This document shows, piece by piece, positions 19,916-34,900 of a stretch of 64,000 nt of DNA. The stretch's first letter is position 1. Every line of letters starts with the position of its first letter. A program made the position numbers and the translations under genes. The DNA comes from Ochromonas danica (Eukaryota > Sar > Chrysophyceae > Chromulinales > Chromulinaceae). The stretch spans positions 124,001 through 188,000 of the forward strand of contig VKHL01000006.1 in NCBI GenBank assembly GCA_015146655.1, read 5' to 3'. Under the pieces are notes generated by a model. That model was given only the letters and a program-made list of their open reading frames with translations, was not told the origin of the DNA and did not search any database.

Positions 19916-22900
19916 ATGGTCTATTCTTGGAAGGACTTCCTATTAACCAACAGTGTGGGCGTGGAGAACATTTTCCTGCTGGCGGTTCGACTTATCCTGC
20001 ACTTTCTGCTTGCACTGTGTAATCCATTGGATAGCTTTGGTCCTTCCTATGCTAGTGTGAATATCTTGTCTGGGAGGATATCCACAGGGCACATCGATCT
20101 CCAAGAATGGGTTTTTGTACCCGACATTGTCAAATTGAGGCGATTAACTGGCTGCCTCGTGGTCACCTTCTCCATCCTCTCTATGTCGATCTCTCTTGAG
20201 GTGATCATAGATGACTTAGATGTGGAAGGATGGGTGGAAATCAAGGACTGGATTGTCTCTGACCCTATTCCTGTTCCTAGTGGCCACAGGGAAGGCAGTG
20301 GTGGCAGCGGCAGCAGCAATGCCAGCCAACTTGATCTTGCTCAATATCTCCAAATCATCAAGAAAGCCTCTTTGGAGGTGAGGAGGGGGAGCATCTCTGT
20401 CAATGGCAGTGTGCGAGGTAGTGTGACAAACCTGCGCCTCCAAGCAGTCAACGGCCAGTACCAGCTAAGCTTGCACAGCCTTGAAGTGAATGCTTTGCAA
20501 TCAGTTCGTTCTTCATTTCCTGAGACAGGTGACCTGCTCCATCTCTCTGGCGTATCTTTTTCCTTTGAGGCAACAACAAGTCGCACCCACATTGCCCTCG
20601 GCACATTTTATGTCAATGTTGACCAGATTGCGGCGTCAACCCTAGAAGATCTCTTAACGAGGTATTATCTACTATCGTGCAATAGTTTGAAGGAGATAGA
20701 GAGAAAGAGAAGGGAGCACAGAGCATCCTTTCTTCACGAGATGGAGAGGTTGGACAACCAACTTGTCTACATGCTGCAGAGCGGCAATTTGCCCTTCTAT
20801 TATGACGATGAAGAGAGTATCTTCTATGAAGAGGCATTGGACAGGATTCCACCAGTTGTCTCTTGCGAACAGAAGAAGACTGAGAACTGCGAAAACCAAT
20901 GTTCTGTGGAACTTCTTGTTGAGAGATTATTATTGCGCACCTCCGTAGTGGATGGTTATGAGGAAGCTCTTGTGATTACCTCCACCTCAATAGTCTCGAG
21001 TCAATCTGCGGCAGCACAGGTGTTTTGTGCTGTTAGTGTAAGATCGATAGATTGTTCTTATGCTCCCTTGTCCTCCTTGTCGCGATCAGGTCAGACGGTG
21101 GGGATCTCTCCAGCAGATGTTGATGCTCAGCAGTGTCTTACCTTTCAATATGATAAAAAGTTGGAGAATGCCGGAAGAAAGGTGCTCGTTAATTGCAAAG
21201 GTAGTTTGCGTTTGCTTTCCCTTTGTGTCAGTGGACAAGCAGTCTTAAACTTGCAGCGAATAATGGCAGTCGTGGGCGATTTTGTGGAAGGGATAAGAAG
21301 GAAGGATGTTTACGAACATCTTTCAATATCATCTGATTCGATAAGGAGCAATTGTTTGGAAATGCCGTCATCAGTTGTGGAATATGGTTCTATCCACTTG
21401 TTATGGGAAGGCGCAACGGTCAAAGTGCACTTGAATGATCATTCTTCTTGTCCTTCAATCACTCGTGAAGAAAGTACCATGGTGATAGGTATCGGTGCTT
21501 TCTCTGTAAGTAATATGGATAGCTGCAGAATCGGATGCCATCTCACTTCCTGCACAGTGACTGCTCAACGCTATTGGCAGCACCCCGTCGATCTCTCACA
21601 AAGTTATGCCTTGGATGACTCTATTATAATAGAGCATATTTTTGAGATGAATGATCTTCGAGTAGTATCTAATAGTGAAGAGGAAGATGTTCTCCGCGTA
21701 CAAATCATTGCATCCACACTGATGGTCTACATCACTCCAACTGATCTCTCTCTGCTGGCAAATTTTGATCAGTTCTTCAACCAGCGAGCAATTAAAACAA
21801 CTGGGAAATTGAAACAGTCAGCATGGAAATTGCTGAAATTCAATGGCCACAAAGGGTCGGAGGTATCCTTCGCCGTGGGAAGATTGTGCTGTCGGGGCAT
21901 CTACATCAACCCTGCTCATGACTCAGAACATCAGCTCAGCAAGACACATGGACCTATTTACACTGATTTGGTCATATATGATCTCGCCAACACAGAAGGT
22001 TTGTCTATTTTCCATCAATCGTGGCCAAATCAGATTGCCACGACGAATGTAAGAACTGGCCGATCTCTTGAAGTCTCTGTGAGAAGATTTCCTTTAAAGC
22101 CTTCTAGTGATCATCACACATCAAAACATTCAATACATTCAACACATAACAAAGAAGAGAAGACAAGCATTGATGATAATGCAAATCCCAATTGCAAGAC
22201 TTTATTTCGTGTGATGTCTTCCGTGTGCGAAGAAGTAGAAGATCAATCAAATAGGCCCTGGGAAGAAGTCGAAGACTCTGCTATCAAAATCACCTTATCC
22301 ACAACTTTAGCTGAAGTTCATTGTGTGAACAGTCACAGCTTGGCATTGGGATATTTTCATCACAACAGAGTGTTTTGTTTTACCAACTCTACCATTGTTT
22401 TTGACTACTATGACCTATATGAAGGACTGCTTATTTTGAGATCTTTTCAACCTTCTTCTCGATTGAATGATCCTGAAGGTTCGATTCCTCATTTAATTGA
22501 TGTGGATAGTGCGAGCTGGGAGAGCTCAATCCGTGTGGATGATGCTTTGCAACAACCTGATCAGATCATTTCGATTGCAATCAATAGATTGCACATTACA
22601 GCTCAGCATCTATATAAACCTGTTCTATACATTTGTTCTGCGGACCTCTCTTGCTCCACAGTGGTCTTTCAAGACCATTCCTATCAATTGAACGGTCGAT
22701 TGACCAGCTTATCGCTTAGCGATCTCTCGGCTGATTACGCTATACACAAGACTATAATCTCCTCTGTTGATAAAGACAATGGCGTTCTCAATGAGATCAC
22801 CTTTCATTATTCCTCGATCCAACCAAAAAACCAAATTAGCAATGAAGTCAGTCAGACTGCAGACGCTGACACCATAATAGAAAGTCATGACCTGTTAGAA

Positions 22901-25900
22901 ATACAAGTCGACCATCTACGACTTGTTTATCTTCATCGAGCTATCTTCACAGTGTTGTGCTACATTCTAGACCATTTGATTAAGGACATCTATGAAGTAT
23001 TTTCAGAGCCTTCAAACTCTCGTAGTGCTGTGGAGACTACCACCCCGACTCCCCCGAAGCTTCCTCTCTACAAGGGATTGTTCCGTTTTGTTGTCTCTAT
23101 TCGTCATTCGGAAGTTCATGTTCCCAACAATTCTTGCGCGATGGAGGCTTTAGTTGTTTTGTTCAAACAGCTGAACCTCTATCGAACCAATGACTTCCAT
23201 AGCAGCACCGCTCGCTTGAGGAAGTACTCACAAGGACCATTATTACGGCAAATTGCTCTTTATGATGGATACAATGTGCGATCATTTCAATCTGCACTGG
23301 ACACTTGCTGCCAAGGAAATGTGAATCACAAAGCATGGAGAGCCTTACCCATCCTAACTGACTTAAATTGGAACCTTCTTACACATAGAGAAGAGATTTT
23401 TGTACAAGACTTGCCAGTCTATACTTTGTGTCAAAGCTACTTGTTGTTCGATCTCTTGGATGCCACACTGTGCTCTTGGTGTAACAACAATATCGTCTGT
23501 GCTCATCAAGACCTTTCTATCAAGTTCTACATCTATCAGATCACTCCACTGGGACCAGGTCAAGGATGTAATCTTTCCATTTGGGACTATATAAAGAATG
23601 AAGATCGCGTGGATGAAGTGCGCAACACTATTGTTGTGAGCATAACATCTGATGAAGTCAATTGGGTTCTTTCTCAAGGCCAATACTGGGCCGTTCTCAA
23701 TCTCATCCAGCAGAACTTTTCAGAGTTGCAAGAGCATGTTATTGATCCATATCAAAGTCCTCCCTACAAAGATGTTAAACTGGGAGAAGAGGCGTATGGG
23801 AAGTATGCAATTGATAAGTATTTGCCTATAATCAACTCTGTGCCTATCCAGATCCATAAGGGGAAGATTGCTTTCATTTTCAATGAGTCACTATACTACG
23901 AGCGCTTTCTCCTGCCTGCACCCAGAGCACCAATATTTAGTCTCTATCAAGGCCATAACATTGATTACGAGCTGGCAGAGACTTTGCCAAGTGTAGACCA
24001 TCTCCTATTTGTTCGTAATCAATGTTACAAGGAATGGAATGTTATCGATGAGAATCATGCCACGCCTATGACAGCGACTGATTACAAGACTATGTACAAC
24101 CTCATCTATAATCTGCACCGTGAGGAAGCAGAAAGCTCACCTTTCTGCTTGATCTTCGAAGATCTCTATGTTGACTTCTATCGCAAGCATTTTGGTGGTG
24201 GAAATGGAATTGAAGCTTATGCTAATAGTTTCTTAGTGCTGGGTGTTGATGATGACATGTATGATACATATGATCCTTTGAATCCCAATCGTGATGATAT
24301 CTACAATATCTACAAGTTGTTTGAAGAGGTCAATATTAAGAATATGGTTATGGCTCCCAAAACCTGTCCTTATCTTCATCAAGAAGGCAACACACGAAGT
24401 ACTACACAGAAAGCAGATAGTAACATGTCTAAGGGAAATGTTTACTTTGATGCATTGGATATCAGCGAATTAGAAGAAGCCGCTAATACTCCGACTTCTT
24501 CTGCAAGTGTTGCTATGATTTCAGACGACGAAGAGCCGCCTAAAGATAATGGCAATGGCAAAGAGAGCGAGCCGCTCCGACTGAATGAATATGCGTACCA
24601 TCACATGTATCCACCTGTTTATCCCGATATCAATGAGATCAATGCGAGATACAACAGTCATCTCCAATTGCCCACTTACACTTTATCCAGCAAACCTCTT
24701 TCCATTCACGATCCTGTCTTTAATAACGACCACCTTTATGGGCGACGTTATCCACATCTGCGATATTCTCAACAAGGGATGAACAATCTGCGTCGTTGTG
24801 CTATATTTGTACAGGAGACTGTGGTTGTGGCTCATTTCCATATCGTTATGTCTGTTGTCAAGTACTTCAATCACCCCGTTAAGATCACATTTAGTCGCAA
24901 CGAAACTATTGTTCGAAGGAATCATGAGAAAGAGTTTGACTACCACGAGTCATTGGACGTGGAAGTGGAGGTACAGAACACGTTAACGTTTATTCCCAAT
25001 TACCACGACCCTCACTCTTCCAGTCAAGGTACAGCTATGGAACAATCTGGCACACCACTAAATGCTTCCAAAGATTCAGAGAACAGTGCTTTGAAGCATC
25101 ACCATGGGTTTCATGGGCATTCTCATCATCACCGTGGTCAAGATGAGGATTGCACGGGGTTAGGCATCAATGCAAATGTTAGCTACAAGCATGCTTGGCG
25201 AGGGTTTTTATTGTCAGGGCCAGGCACTGCTCATTCCTCTCTCTCCGCAACATTGTTGAATATGTTTATCGCACCATTGTATGAATGCAATGTGACACAG
25301 ATTATCTCCTTGATCGACACACTCTTGATCGAATTCTCCTTGGCTTACCACATCCATCCCACAGAGAGCAAATATTATCACAATCACCATCTGCTCTTGG
25401 GAAGAGTGGCTTTTGATGATTGGGTTGGTCGTATTAATAAGCTTGATAGACCGTCAGCAGATCGCTATCTAAAGTTTGCAATGAAGCAAGATGAACTGGA
25501 GGAAGGCAGTAAAGCCGAAGATGATTCTCTAACAGGTGGATTTGGTTTCATCACCACCTCAGATCAAAGTCCAGCGAATCTGCGATCAAAGTTCTCGATC
25601 AAAGATATTGAATTTGTCTTGACAGCAATTAACAAGTTCAGACAGTCGATTCAAAAGCAGATTTTGAAAGCTCCTAAGAAGGATCATTACCATCATATTT
25701 CTCGTCATATTGCTGATATTTGTCATTTACCAGATCTAACTTGCTTCCTGGTAACCACTGAGCTGGACCCTGGACTGCACACTGATATTAAACAGGTTGA
25801 TAGTGAGATCCATAATATTGACATTGTGGTTCGCAATAATACCTACAACCTCAATATCTTGAACTTCATTATCTCTGACATTCGCTTAAACTACATGCGG

Positions 25901-28900
25901 TCAACAGATGATCTTCGTCTCTTGGCTGGAGTGAAGTTGAGTTTGAGTAGCTACAATGACACTTTGGAGAGCTGGGAGCCTATTTTAGAGCCTGTACACA
26001 TTCATGGAAAGGGATCTACTGATGTTTCCTCCGTTTCGATGACACAAGATGAGAAGAATGACGAATCGAACCCCTCACTCAATCAAAAGATGTCAACTTC
26101 GAATGCTCCAACGACGGCTACTGTTGAGGGGGAACCTATTCAACATGTTGGTTTGATGAATGCATCGAAAATTCGAATTGAAGTGAATGCTGATCGAGTG
26201 GAGTTAAATGCAGCACAATCCTCAATTGCTAATCTGCTTTACAAATTACAGTTAAATGATGTGGTGACCACCTCATCCAATCGTCTTCCTCCATACAAGA
26301 TCATCAATCAATTGGGTGCGGATATTCATTTCAATATTGGTTATAATGGAGGCATTGTGATCAATAACACAATTCAATCGAATGCTTCCTTGCCAATTGA
26401 GATTAATCAGTTGACCTTTGCTCTGAACACTTACAAACAGAGAAAACTGTACAACAGCTCCCATGCTACCAACTTGTACAATAACAATCTAGCTCGGCGC
26501 TACAATCGAGAGTATTTGTTGTGGATCTCGTTTCTGAACTTCCAGGATGCCTACGAGTCCCAATCAGCGCTTTCCATTGACAAAGTGGGCACTACTGCTT
26601 TTGAAATGGTTAAAACGAATCGCAGACAGTCGATCACTCATTCATTGCCAAGCTATTTGTCGCTAGTTAAAGAAGATGAAGAGTCGGAAGCAGGTACATC
26701 TACAGGATATGGTTCCATTCGATATGTGTCGGAAGTTCCTTTGACATTATTGCAAATGCAGATTCTGCCCAATGGTATTCGCGAGCTTTACATTCGCTCT
26801 GTCCTCTCAATTCACAATTCCACACAAAGAACAATGTATATCTCCATTAAGCTCTTTGGGAGCTCAGTGGAAACATGCTTACATCCAAACAAAGTGTATT
26901 ATGTTCCTGTGAGATTTGCCAATCCCAAGGCTTCATTATTGATTCGCTTTGCCAACGCTTCCAGTGTAACTAGTGGTCTGTCGACAAAAAGTGTTGACAA
27001 CAGTGAGTTATACTATGAAGTAATGCATTGTCTTTCCGCTTTTATAGCGCAAGGAAGTTGGGGCAATCCGCAGAGATTGAGAGCTCATTTGTGTTTATGT
27101 CCTGATGAAGACCACGCCGCCACGAATCCCAACGATGTCACGGTCAACAGCAGCGCTGCTGCGTCCGCACAAAGTTTGAACTGGCTTGTCATGCTAAAGC
27201 CCGAGGTTCGTCCCATCAATGCCTTGACCGCAGCCAATGCCGCAAAGAATACCATTCCCATTCGATATCCTTCCAAAGAGACTTATTCAAATAAGATCTA
27301 TATGAAGGATAATCATGCACACAATGTTAATATCACGACAACACCAGCCATGCATGCACCTATTAAGGTAATTAGTAGTAGTAATATTCACATGATCAAA
27401 CCTGTTTGTATCCATATCCAAGCCCCTTTAGTGTTTTGCAATCTCTTGCCTCAGCCTATGCTATATAAGTTAGGAAATGACAGTAATCAGATATGTGCGG
27501 AAGGATTGCTTCTTCCTGGACAAGTGGTTGATATTTATAATCTTAGCAGTATGTTCAATAGCAAGCTCTACATCAGCTTGCGACTCTGCAACTATTGCTG
27601 GAGTAAATGGTATGTGCTATGTACTCGTACCACACCTTATAGTGCTAACGAGAAGTTGATGGATATTACCTTACAACCTTTGCAATTCAAGCCTATTTCC
27701 TTGAATCAGCTGCATGCAGATATTGATAGAAAATCTTCAGGTAAAGATAAGATCGCAATGAATCTTCCCTCTCTGGATATCACTGTGGTCAACAAAGAGT
27801 ATCTCGTTCGATTTACTTGCCAAATAATATTGAGTAATGCTACGAAGTTACCTCTTCTTGGAGCCGAGACAGCACGTCCAGAATCATTTGTCTTTATCTC
27901 GCCCAATGGCGAGGATGACCAGGGTAATAGCCAGGCTTTTAACTCCTCGAAGACTGGAGGAGGCGGTGCTGGCGGAAAGAATGCTGTTAGTATGCGAGTG
28001 CCCCAACCTTTGAGAGGTTTCTATCGCACTAACGATGTACTACAAATCCCTGGTGCCACATCTACACCGCAAATGACACTCGGCAGTAGTTACACGATAG
28101 AAGAAGGCAAGGGGGAAGATGATACGTCCGATTCCTCTGAATACACTACTCCTTCCACGGTTCCTGCGGATAGCGCTCAACGAGCAATCAACAGCAATAT
28201 TGTTACTCAACAGCTTTACACCTTAAATGTTTTCATGCCATATGATCATATGAAGAAGATTCGCACCTCAGCGTATGGTGAAGCCACTTTGGAAGAAGTG
28301 TTCAATCATGTCAAGCCTCAATTATCGAGTATATATCAATATGTCGACTGCCATGATTACTTCTTCTTCCCATATGTTTCTGCGAAACAATTGGTAAATA
28401 TTGCAGCCGATGTAGTGATGGATAGTGGTGAGACAGATGAGACAGGAAGTGGCAGCAATAGCGCTGGCGCTTCCTCAGATGCTACTCCTTCTGTTCCCAC
28501 TGGAAATGCAACTCCTCCAAAAGGTGAGACAATTTGCATCTTATTTCCATCATATTGTATGACTTACTTTATTTTTGTTGTTGTGAATGGAATCAGGCAT
28601 TTTCCGCAGCCGGTCCGCGAGACTAAGCATGGAAACTGTACGTCCATCATCAGACGCTGTGATACCATCTCATTTACGTTACAATATGTCCGTCGATTTA
28701 GCTGAACCTCTAAGTATATACTCCCCTGTCCACATGCTGACAACCTATGATCTTCTGTTGATTCATAAAGCTGAATATAGCATTTATGCACAATCTCAAC
28801 GGATGGTAATTGAAACAACAGAATCTAGCAATGGATTGTTTCAAGCAGTCTTTGGAAAGAGCAAAACTTATTCCTACACCACAGACTACTTTCCTCTTCA

Positions 28901-31900
28901 AGGCAGTATTCCCTATCGACCACATCGCATGCTAAATTTTCATTCTCATCTCTCTATCAAAGATTTGTACAATGTTGATTGGAGTAATGGTATCGATGTT
29001 GTCAAGACTGACTTCGATATTGGAGATATGATAGTGAGTGTGAAATCCAAACATCTCAATTACTCTCGAGACACTTTCGAAGAAGATGATATCAGTAGGA
29101 ATAACAGTAATAGTGTGGCTCACTATGAGTTAGGTACTTACATTGAAAGAGGGAGAGGTTTGTTGCAACATTCAACTATTGTGACCTTTGTGCCAAAGCG
29201 AATCCTGGTTTCCAAACTCCCTTTTGATATTCGTATCCGACAAACTACTGCTGTCAATGCCAGCTACAGCTCTTCTACTGAAAATGTCGTTGTGCCTATA
29301 ATTGAGATAACGCTGCGCACCGGGAAGACGCTGGATTACTACTTCGTCAACAAACCGAAGAATCCTTTGATAGAGATTAAACGATGTGTTGGTGGAGGGC
29401 AGGAGGCTGATTGGTTCGGAGAACTGGATATCTGCCATTTAGGAATTGTTTACATTAAATTACGACAACCTCTGTTGATTGTCCGTGTGGAGACTGAGAT
29501 TGTTGGTGCTAGCTATGTTAGTACCTTCACAGAGCAGAGTTTAATCTGGCCGCCATATCGCATCCTGAACAGCAGCAATATGATGATTCGCTTCAAGCAA
29601 GCAGCACCAGACAACAACTCGTCCAGTATAGCTGCCACACAGGCTATTCCTTATGACGTCTTGCAGCCAAAGCAATCTGTCGCTTATGCATGGGACTTTC
29701 CGCAGACTATCTCTGATAAGATCATTCGTATTGAAGTGCAGCATCGCCAAGATAACTATGTGGGAAAGAATATAGACCTTTATTCTCTCTATAGCAACAA
29801 TCAGATGGACCACATTGTCATCAAGAAGTTCATTCCGAATATAGGCAATCCCTTGGGTGAAGGTTATCTTCTTCATAGTGCCTCTGGCTTGATGGACAGT
29901 TATCAAAAGGTCTATTGTATTCTTCGACCTGACACGTTGTATCTATATGAAGATGAAAGTAGAAACGTCCTCATCGATATTATCCACCTTTCTTATGAAG
30001 ACATTAGCAACAAGTTGATCAAATATGCCACCGTTTCCAAACATTTTGACACAAAGAATACGCTTTTCACGAACTTCTTCAACAAGCCGACGATGACACC
30101 CAAAGCGTCTGGTTATGATATTAACTTCGTACGAGCTGCTATCCTTAAGGTGGCGAACTATTTGCAATGCTTTGCGCATTTCCCGATGGAGAAATTACAA
30201 GCAAGTCAGAGAGCACGTGCTGCTTCTCATGAAAGTCAACACGAAGATCATACCGAGGATCAGCTTGGCGATAGCACAGAAAGACCTACAATTGCAGATA
30301 GTTCGGATAGTTCACCAACACCTCCAGCTAATTCTTCGACCTCACTTCATGCGTTGTTTGGGGGACTTACGGATTCATCAAGTGCTTCAGTGCAAGACCA
30401 AGAAGATGGAAGTAGTCCTCAGGTGCAATCTGAGGATAATGCGATCGTTTCGGCAGCTGGTGCAACTCAACCAGATGTTGCCCTATCCAACCAATCACTC
30501 AATCTCCATGGTCTGCTGGACCGAGGGGCATCGATTGAGCAACTGCTAGAAGAAGTTTCGAATGCTCCCATACAGATGCCTGACGTTTTAACTGCCCTAG
30601 TGGATTGTCGAGTGGTGGAAAATGAAGAGGACGCACTAGTTTTCTGTGAGTACTTGATCGCTGAGGGGTATTTGATCAAGAAGGAAAAAGCTGGAGAAGG
30701 AAGAAAGTCAATCTATAATTATGATCCCTTCTTTGACAATGATAACGAGGAAGATGATGAGGAAGAGGAAGAGGAGGAGGAGGAAGAAGAAGGTGTTGAG
30801 ATGAAAGAAGGAAAGAGAGTGGACAAGAGTGGAGTTGACCACCAGGCTAATTCAAGCGAGGTCCAAGATGCAGTAGAATCGCAAACAACGGTAGGCAACA
30901 GTGTCGTTATGGCAGATGGGCCATCATCGATGCCACCTGTAGACAGCCGCCAAGAAGCGACGCGTGTTCTGGCTGAGGCTATTCACAAGCGCTATAATGC
31001 TTCTCTTCGCAAACAGTCAAGTGAGCGAACGGTCTCGATAGAGCCGATGAACACTGCATCTATTGGAAAGGACATTTTGGATGATTACATGCATGAAGAC
31101 TTGCTCTTCAATCCTCCTGCTCTCTGTCCCGAGCTGAAGGTTGCGATGGAAGAAGCCGAGCAAGCAACAGACCGTCGTAGCATTCTCAATTCCTCGAACA
31201 CGAATGCCAATGATGAACCGCAAGCATTTGGGTTTTCTATTATGGTTGGACGTGGAAAGCATTTTTTTCGATGCTCAAGTGAGATGGAGTTTTTAGGTTG
31301 GTTGCAGTCATGTCGCACTTCGATTGAACTATCGTGGAAAGACATAGAGTTAGCTAAAAGGACTGTTTCAACACAGTCTATCGAAGACTTTCAGATGACG
31401 CTAACTGTGAAGGTGAAAGCAGATGGAAGCACTAAAGTGCTCGAAGTGGCAGAACAGGAACTATCTCCCACATCTGTGGCAGTTGTCACTTCTTCAATTA
31501 GCGGCAAGGGAAAGACTACATCCAATGCGAGCAACACCAAGAGAACTGTGGCGTCTGAAGTAAGACGTCGCACTGCAGCAGCTTTGTTGCCTATTTGGAA
31601 TCGCAGCCGCCGTCTGCTGAGTTCAGTGGGTAGTGTGGAAGTCGAGCCTGATGCAGATGATTCATCTTACAATGACTCTATTGATCGTGATCAAGAGCTG
31701 CTTGCTGTTTCCTTTGCAGTCAAAGCTATCTCTCTATCATTGATTGATGCATCGCCTGCAGAAATACTCTACATAGGTTTCAATGATATTAACATGGGCA
31801 TTGCCAGATATTTTGATGCTGTCAAGTTCTTTGTTACGGTCTATCACATCCAGATTTCCAATCAATTATTAAACCCAACCTTTCCTGTTCTTCTCTTTGC

Positions 31901-34900
31901 AAGAAAGATGAGGGAAGGACAAACTGGGAAGTTGCAATTGCCTGGCCTGGAAGGAGAGTTGGATGTTCAGAGTTGCCCTAATTTACACCTTTACCTCCAG
32001 CAGCGTTATCATAACCTAAACCCTAAGACGGGCATGGCAAAAGCTGATGAAGGGCATCAGAAATTATGGTATTTTGATGTCTTTTCGATCTGGTTGGCTC
32101 CTTTACAACTGGCTGTAGATGAAGAGATCATTGTGAAGTTGATGCGGTATGGGTGGAATGTCAGGTCTTCTTTAGTAAATGAAGACTTGAGCTTTAGGGG
32201 AAAGCTATTGAAAGATGAGGTAACTGTTGGGTTAGAAAGCAGTCGCTTCTTGCAAAGCCAATTACCCCATCGAGAAGTATATGATCACTTTTCTCGTTAT
32301 CTCCGCACGGCTGAGATCAGCTATCAAACACACTATGCCAGCGTGAAATCATCACTTAACCTCTATTTTACCGTCCTTAAATTGCATCCATTGGACTTAA
32401 CACTCAATTTCAGACCTTCTCCGGAGGTTCAACTGACCAATGCGGAGATGGCTATTCTCTCCATCGTCAGTCAGTTGGACGCTGCAAGACTCTGTTTAAA
32501 TGCACTTATCGCAGAAAATGCTTTTGGATCTACTACTATTATATCTGAGATTGTGGCCAAACACTATCGTGCAGCTTTTTGGCGACAGTTCCGTAAGTTT
32601 ATTGGTGCAGCTGATCTTGTCGAAGGCAGTGTGGAGCTTGTGGCAAATATTGGGACAGGGTTCTATGATCTTTTCTATGAGCCTATTGATGGTCTAATGG
32701 ATGAGAAGCGTACCTTTTTGCATGGGTTATCCAAAGGAGGAATGAGTTTAGCTTCACGAGCTATCGGTGGCACTTCTGCTGTTGCTTCCACGATTAGTGG
32801 AGGAATAGGCAAGGGTGTATCTTTGCTCACGCTAGACTCTGAATTCCAAAAACATCGCAGCTTGAGAAGATATAACAAAACGACAAGTGTTTCAGAAGGC
32901 TTAATGGTCGGTACTCAAGAGCTTGGCAAGAACATTGTGGAAGGAGTAACGGGCATTGTAGTCGCACCAATTAAAGGTTGGGAGACGGGAGGAGGTGTTG
33001 GCTTTGGTGTCGGCATAGCAAAAGGTATTTTGGGCGTTGCATTGAAGCCTGCGGTAGGTGTCTTTGATTTGGCTTCTCGCGCTACGGAAGGTCTTCGTAA
33101 TAGCACTTTCACGATCGATCCTGATATTATCATGGAAATGAGAGGCACCTACCGAGCACGCATTCCTCGTGCATTTGGTCGCTCTGGATTGTTGTTAAAC
33201 TATGACAGTTATGCAGCAGCTGCACAGTACATGGTAGATAGCCTTACTGGATTTCGCAACGAACCTCGCTTCACTGCTATCTCGCATTTGTATCTTGTGA
33301 GGAAACTGGCCGAGGAGCAAAAGTCGTTCTCCTTGGCATTACCTCAGGTTAGTAGTACTCTCACCGCCGAGTCCCTCAATGCTCTGGTGATTCAAGAAGA
33401 TTGCAAAAATCCTCAAGAAACGTGGGGTATGAGGATCAATAACGAGTATTTGATTATTGTTGGTCCTGAGCGAATGGCTTTGTTGGAAATTCTCCATCCC
33501 ACGGAGAATACAAGCAACAATCTTTCTGGCTCTTCGACTCTATCCACCACCACTGCTACTGTCTCTACATCTACCGCTGCCTCCACAGAATCCTTATCCA
33601 ATACAACCGCTAATAAAAGTGCAAGCAATCCTCAACCACGTCGGCGCTTTATCTGGAGCTGTCCTGCAGTCTGTGTCGAACAGCTAAGTTGTGACAGTCG
33701 CGGGGATATTATACTCTCGCTCAGCCAGTCCTTGCATATTACAGGGCAGTGGTTTAGCCCTCACCCTACCGTACTGGATAAAAATAGCCAGAATTACATG
33801 ATCTTTCAGTCTCTATTAGAGCAAACGGTGGGAGTTCGACGAGCTCGGATGCAACCATTGTTTCCCTCTAAGGGTCTGACCAAGAGAGGTATTCGCAAGC
33901 GCTATAACTCGGGCATTCGCAGCTTCATCCTTGCACCATCTTCACACACATATCGTCTTTTTGGCTGTGTTTTATATGAATACACGCCTGCAGTAATTAA
34001 GAAAGCCACCCCAAAAGCTGGCTTGCAAATGCCTAATGAGACAACTGCTGGAGAAGGTGGAGAAGATGGGGAGGATAATGCTGCCAAAGAGACTTCATCC
34101 CAGGCGATGCCTGTGACTGCAGATGTTGCAAATAGTGCTGAATATGCTGAGCGTGTGATTGAAAAGCTCTTCAATGCTCCATTAGCCTTACAAAGAGACG
34201 AAGAAAGTAAGGCTCGAAGAAGAGAGCAAATGGCCAAGGCCTTAGAAGCAAGACGACAAGAAGCATCATCAGATGAAGAAACAGATCTTCATCTCGATTC
34301 TTCCACACTATTGCAAACCGTTGTTGATCATGCTAGTACTGTTGGTATGCTGCACGGTAAAGATGCTGATCACTCTTCCAAGGATCTGACAGGAGGTTTG
34401 CAGCTAGAGCGAGCAAGCAGCAACATGCTCACTAGTTTAGATGAAAATGATGTTACGCCCTATGGTCTCGATACCATAGAAGAGGGGTCTGAAAGTTCTG
34501 AAGATGAGATCGAATCTGAACGAGTTATCGTAGATTCTACTCTTATGACAAGCGAGATAAATACAAATGTCAAAGAGGAGAGTCAACAAGTGAATGCTAG
34601 AGAAGAGTTATTGCGAAGTAATAGCAACGACAGCCTTGACAGCATTCCCCATCGAGTTAAAGATTTGCAAGACAGTGATGACGAGGTAGTATGCGATGAA
34701 GAAAAAGATGACAAACTCCATTCCTCAAAAGAAAGTATGAATGCGTCAGGCAGTGGAAAGATTGGCAGCCGAGAAGATGAATCAGAGGTTGGAGGAGACA
34801 AAGTCTTGATCCAAGACAGCGGTTCCTTCGACAGCGCAGATATCGAAGAACTTCAAAATGTTGAAGGGCAGCTGTTATCTGAGAAGGAAAGTCAACAACC

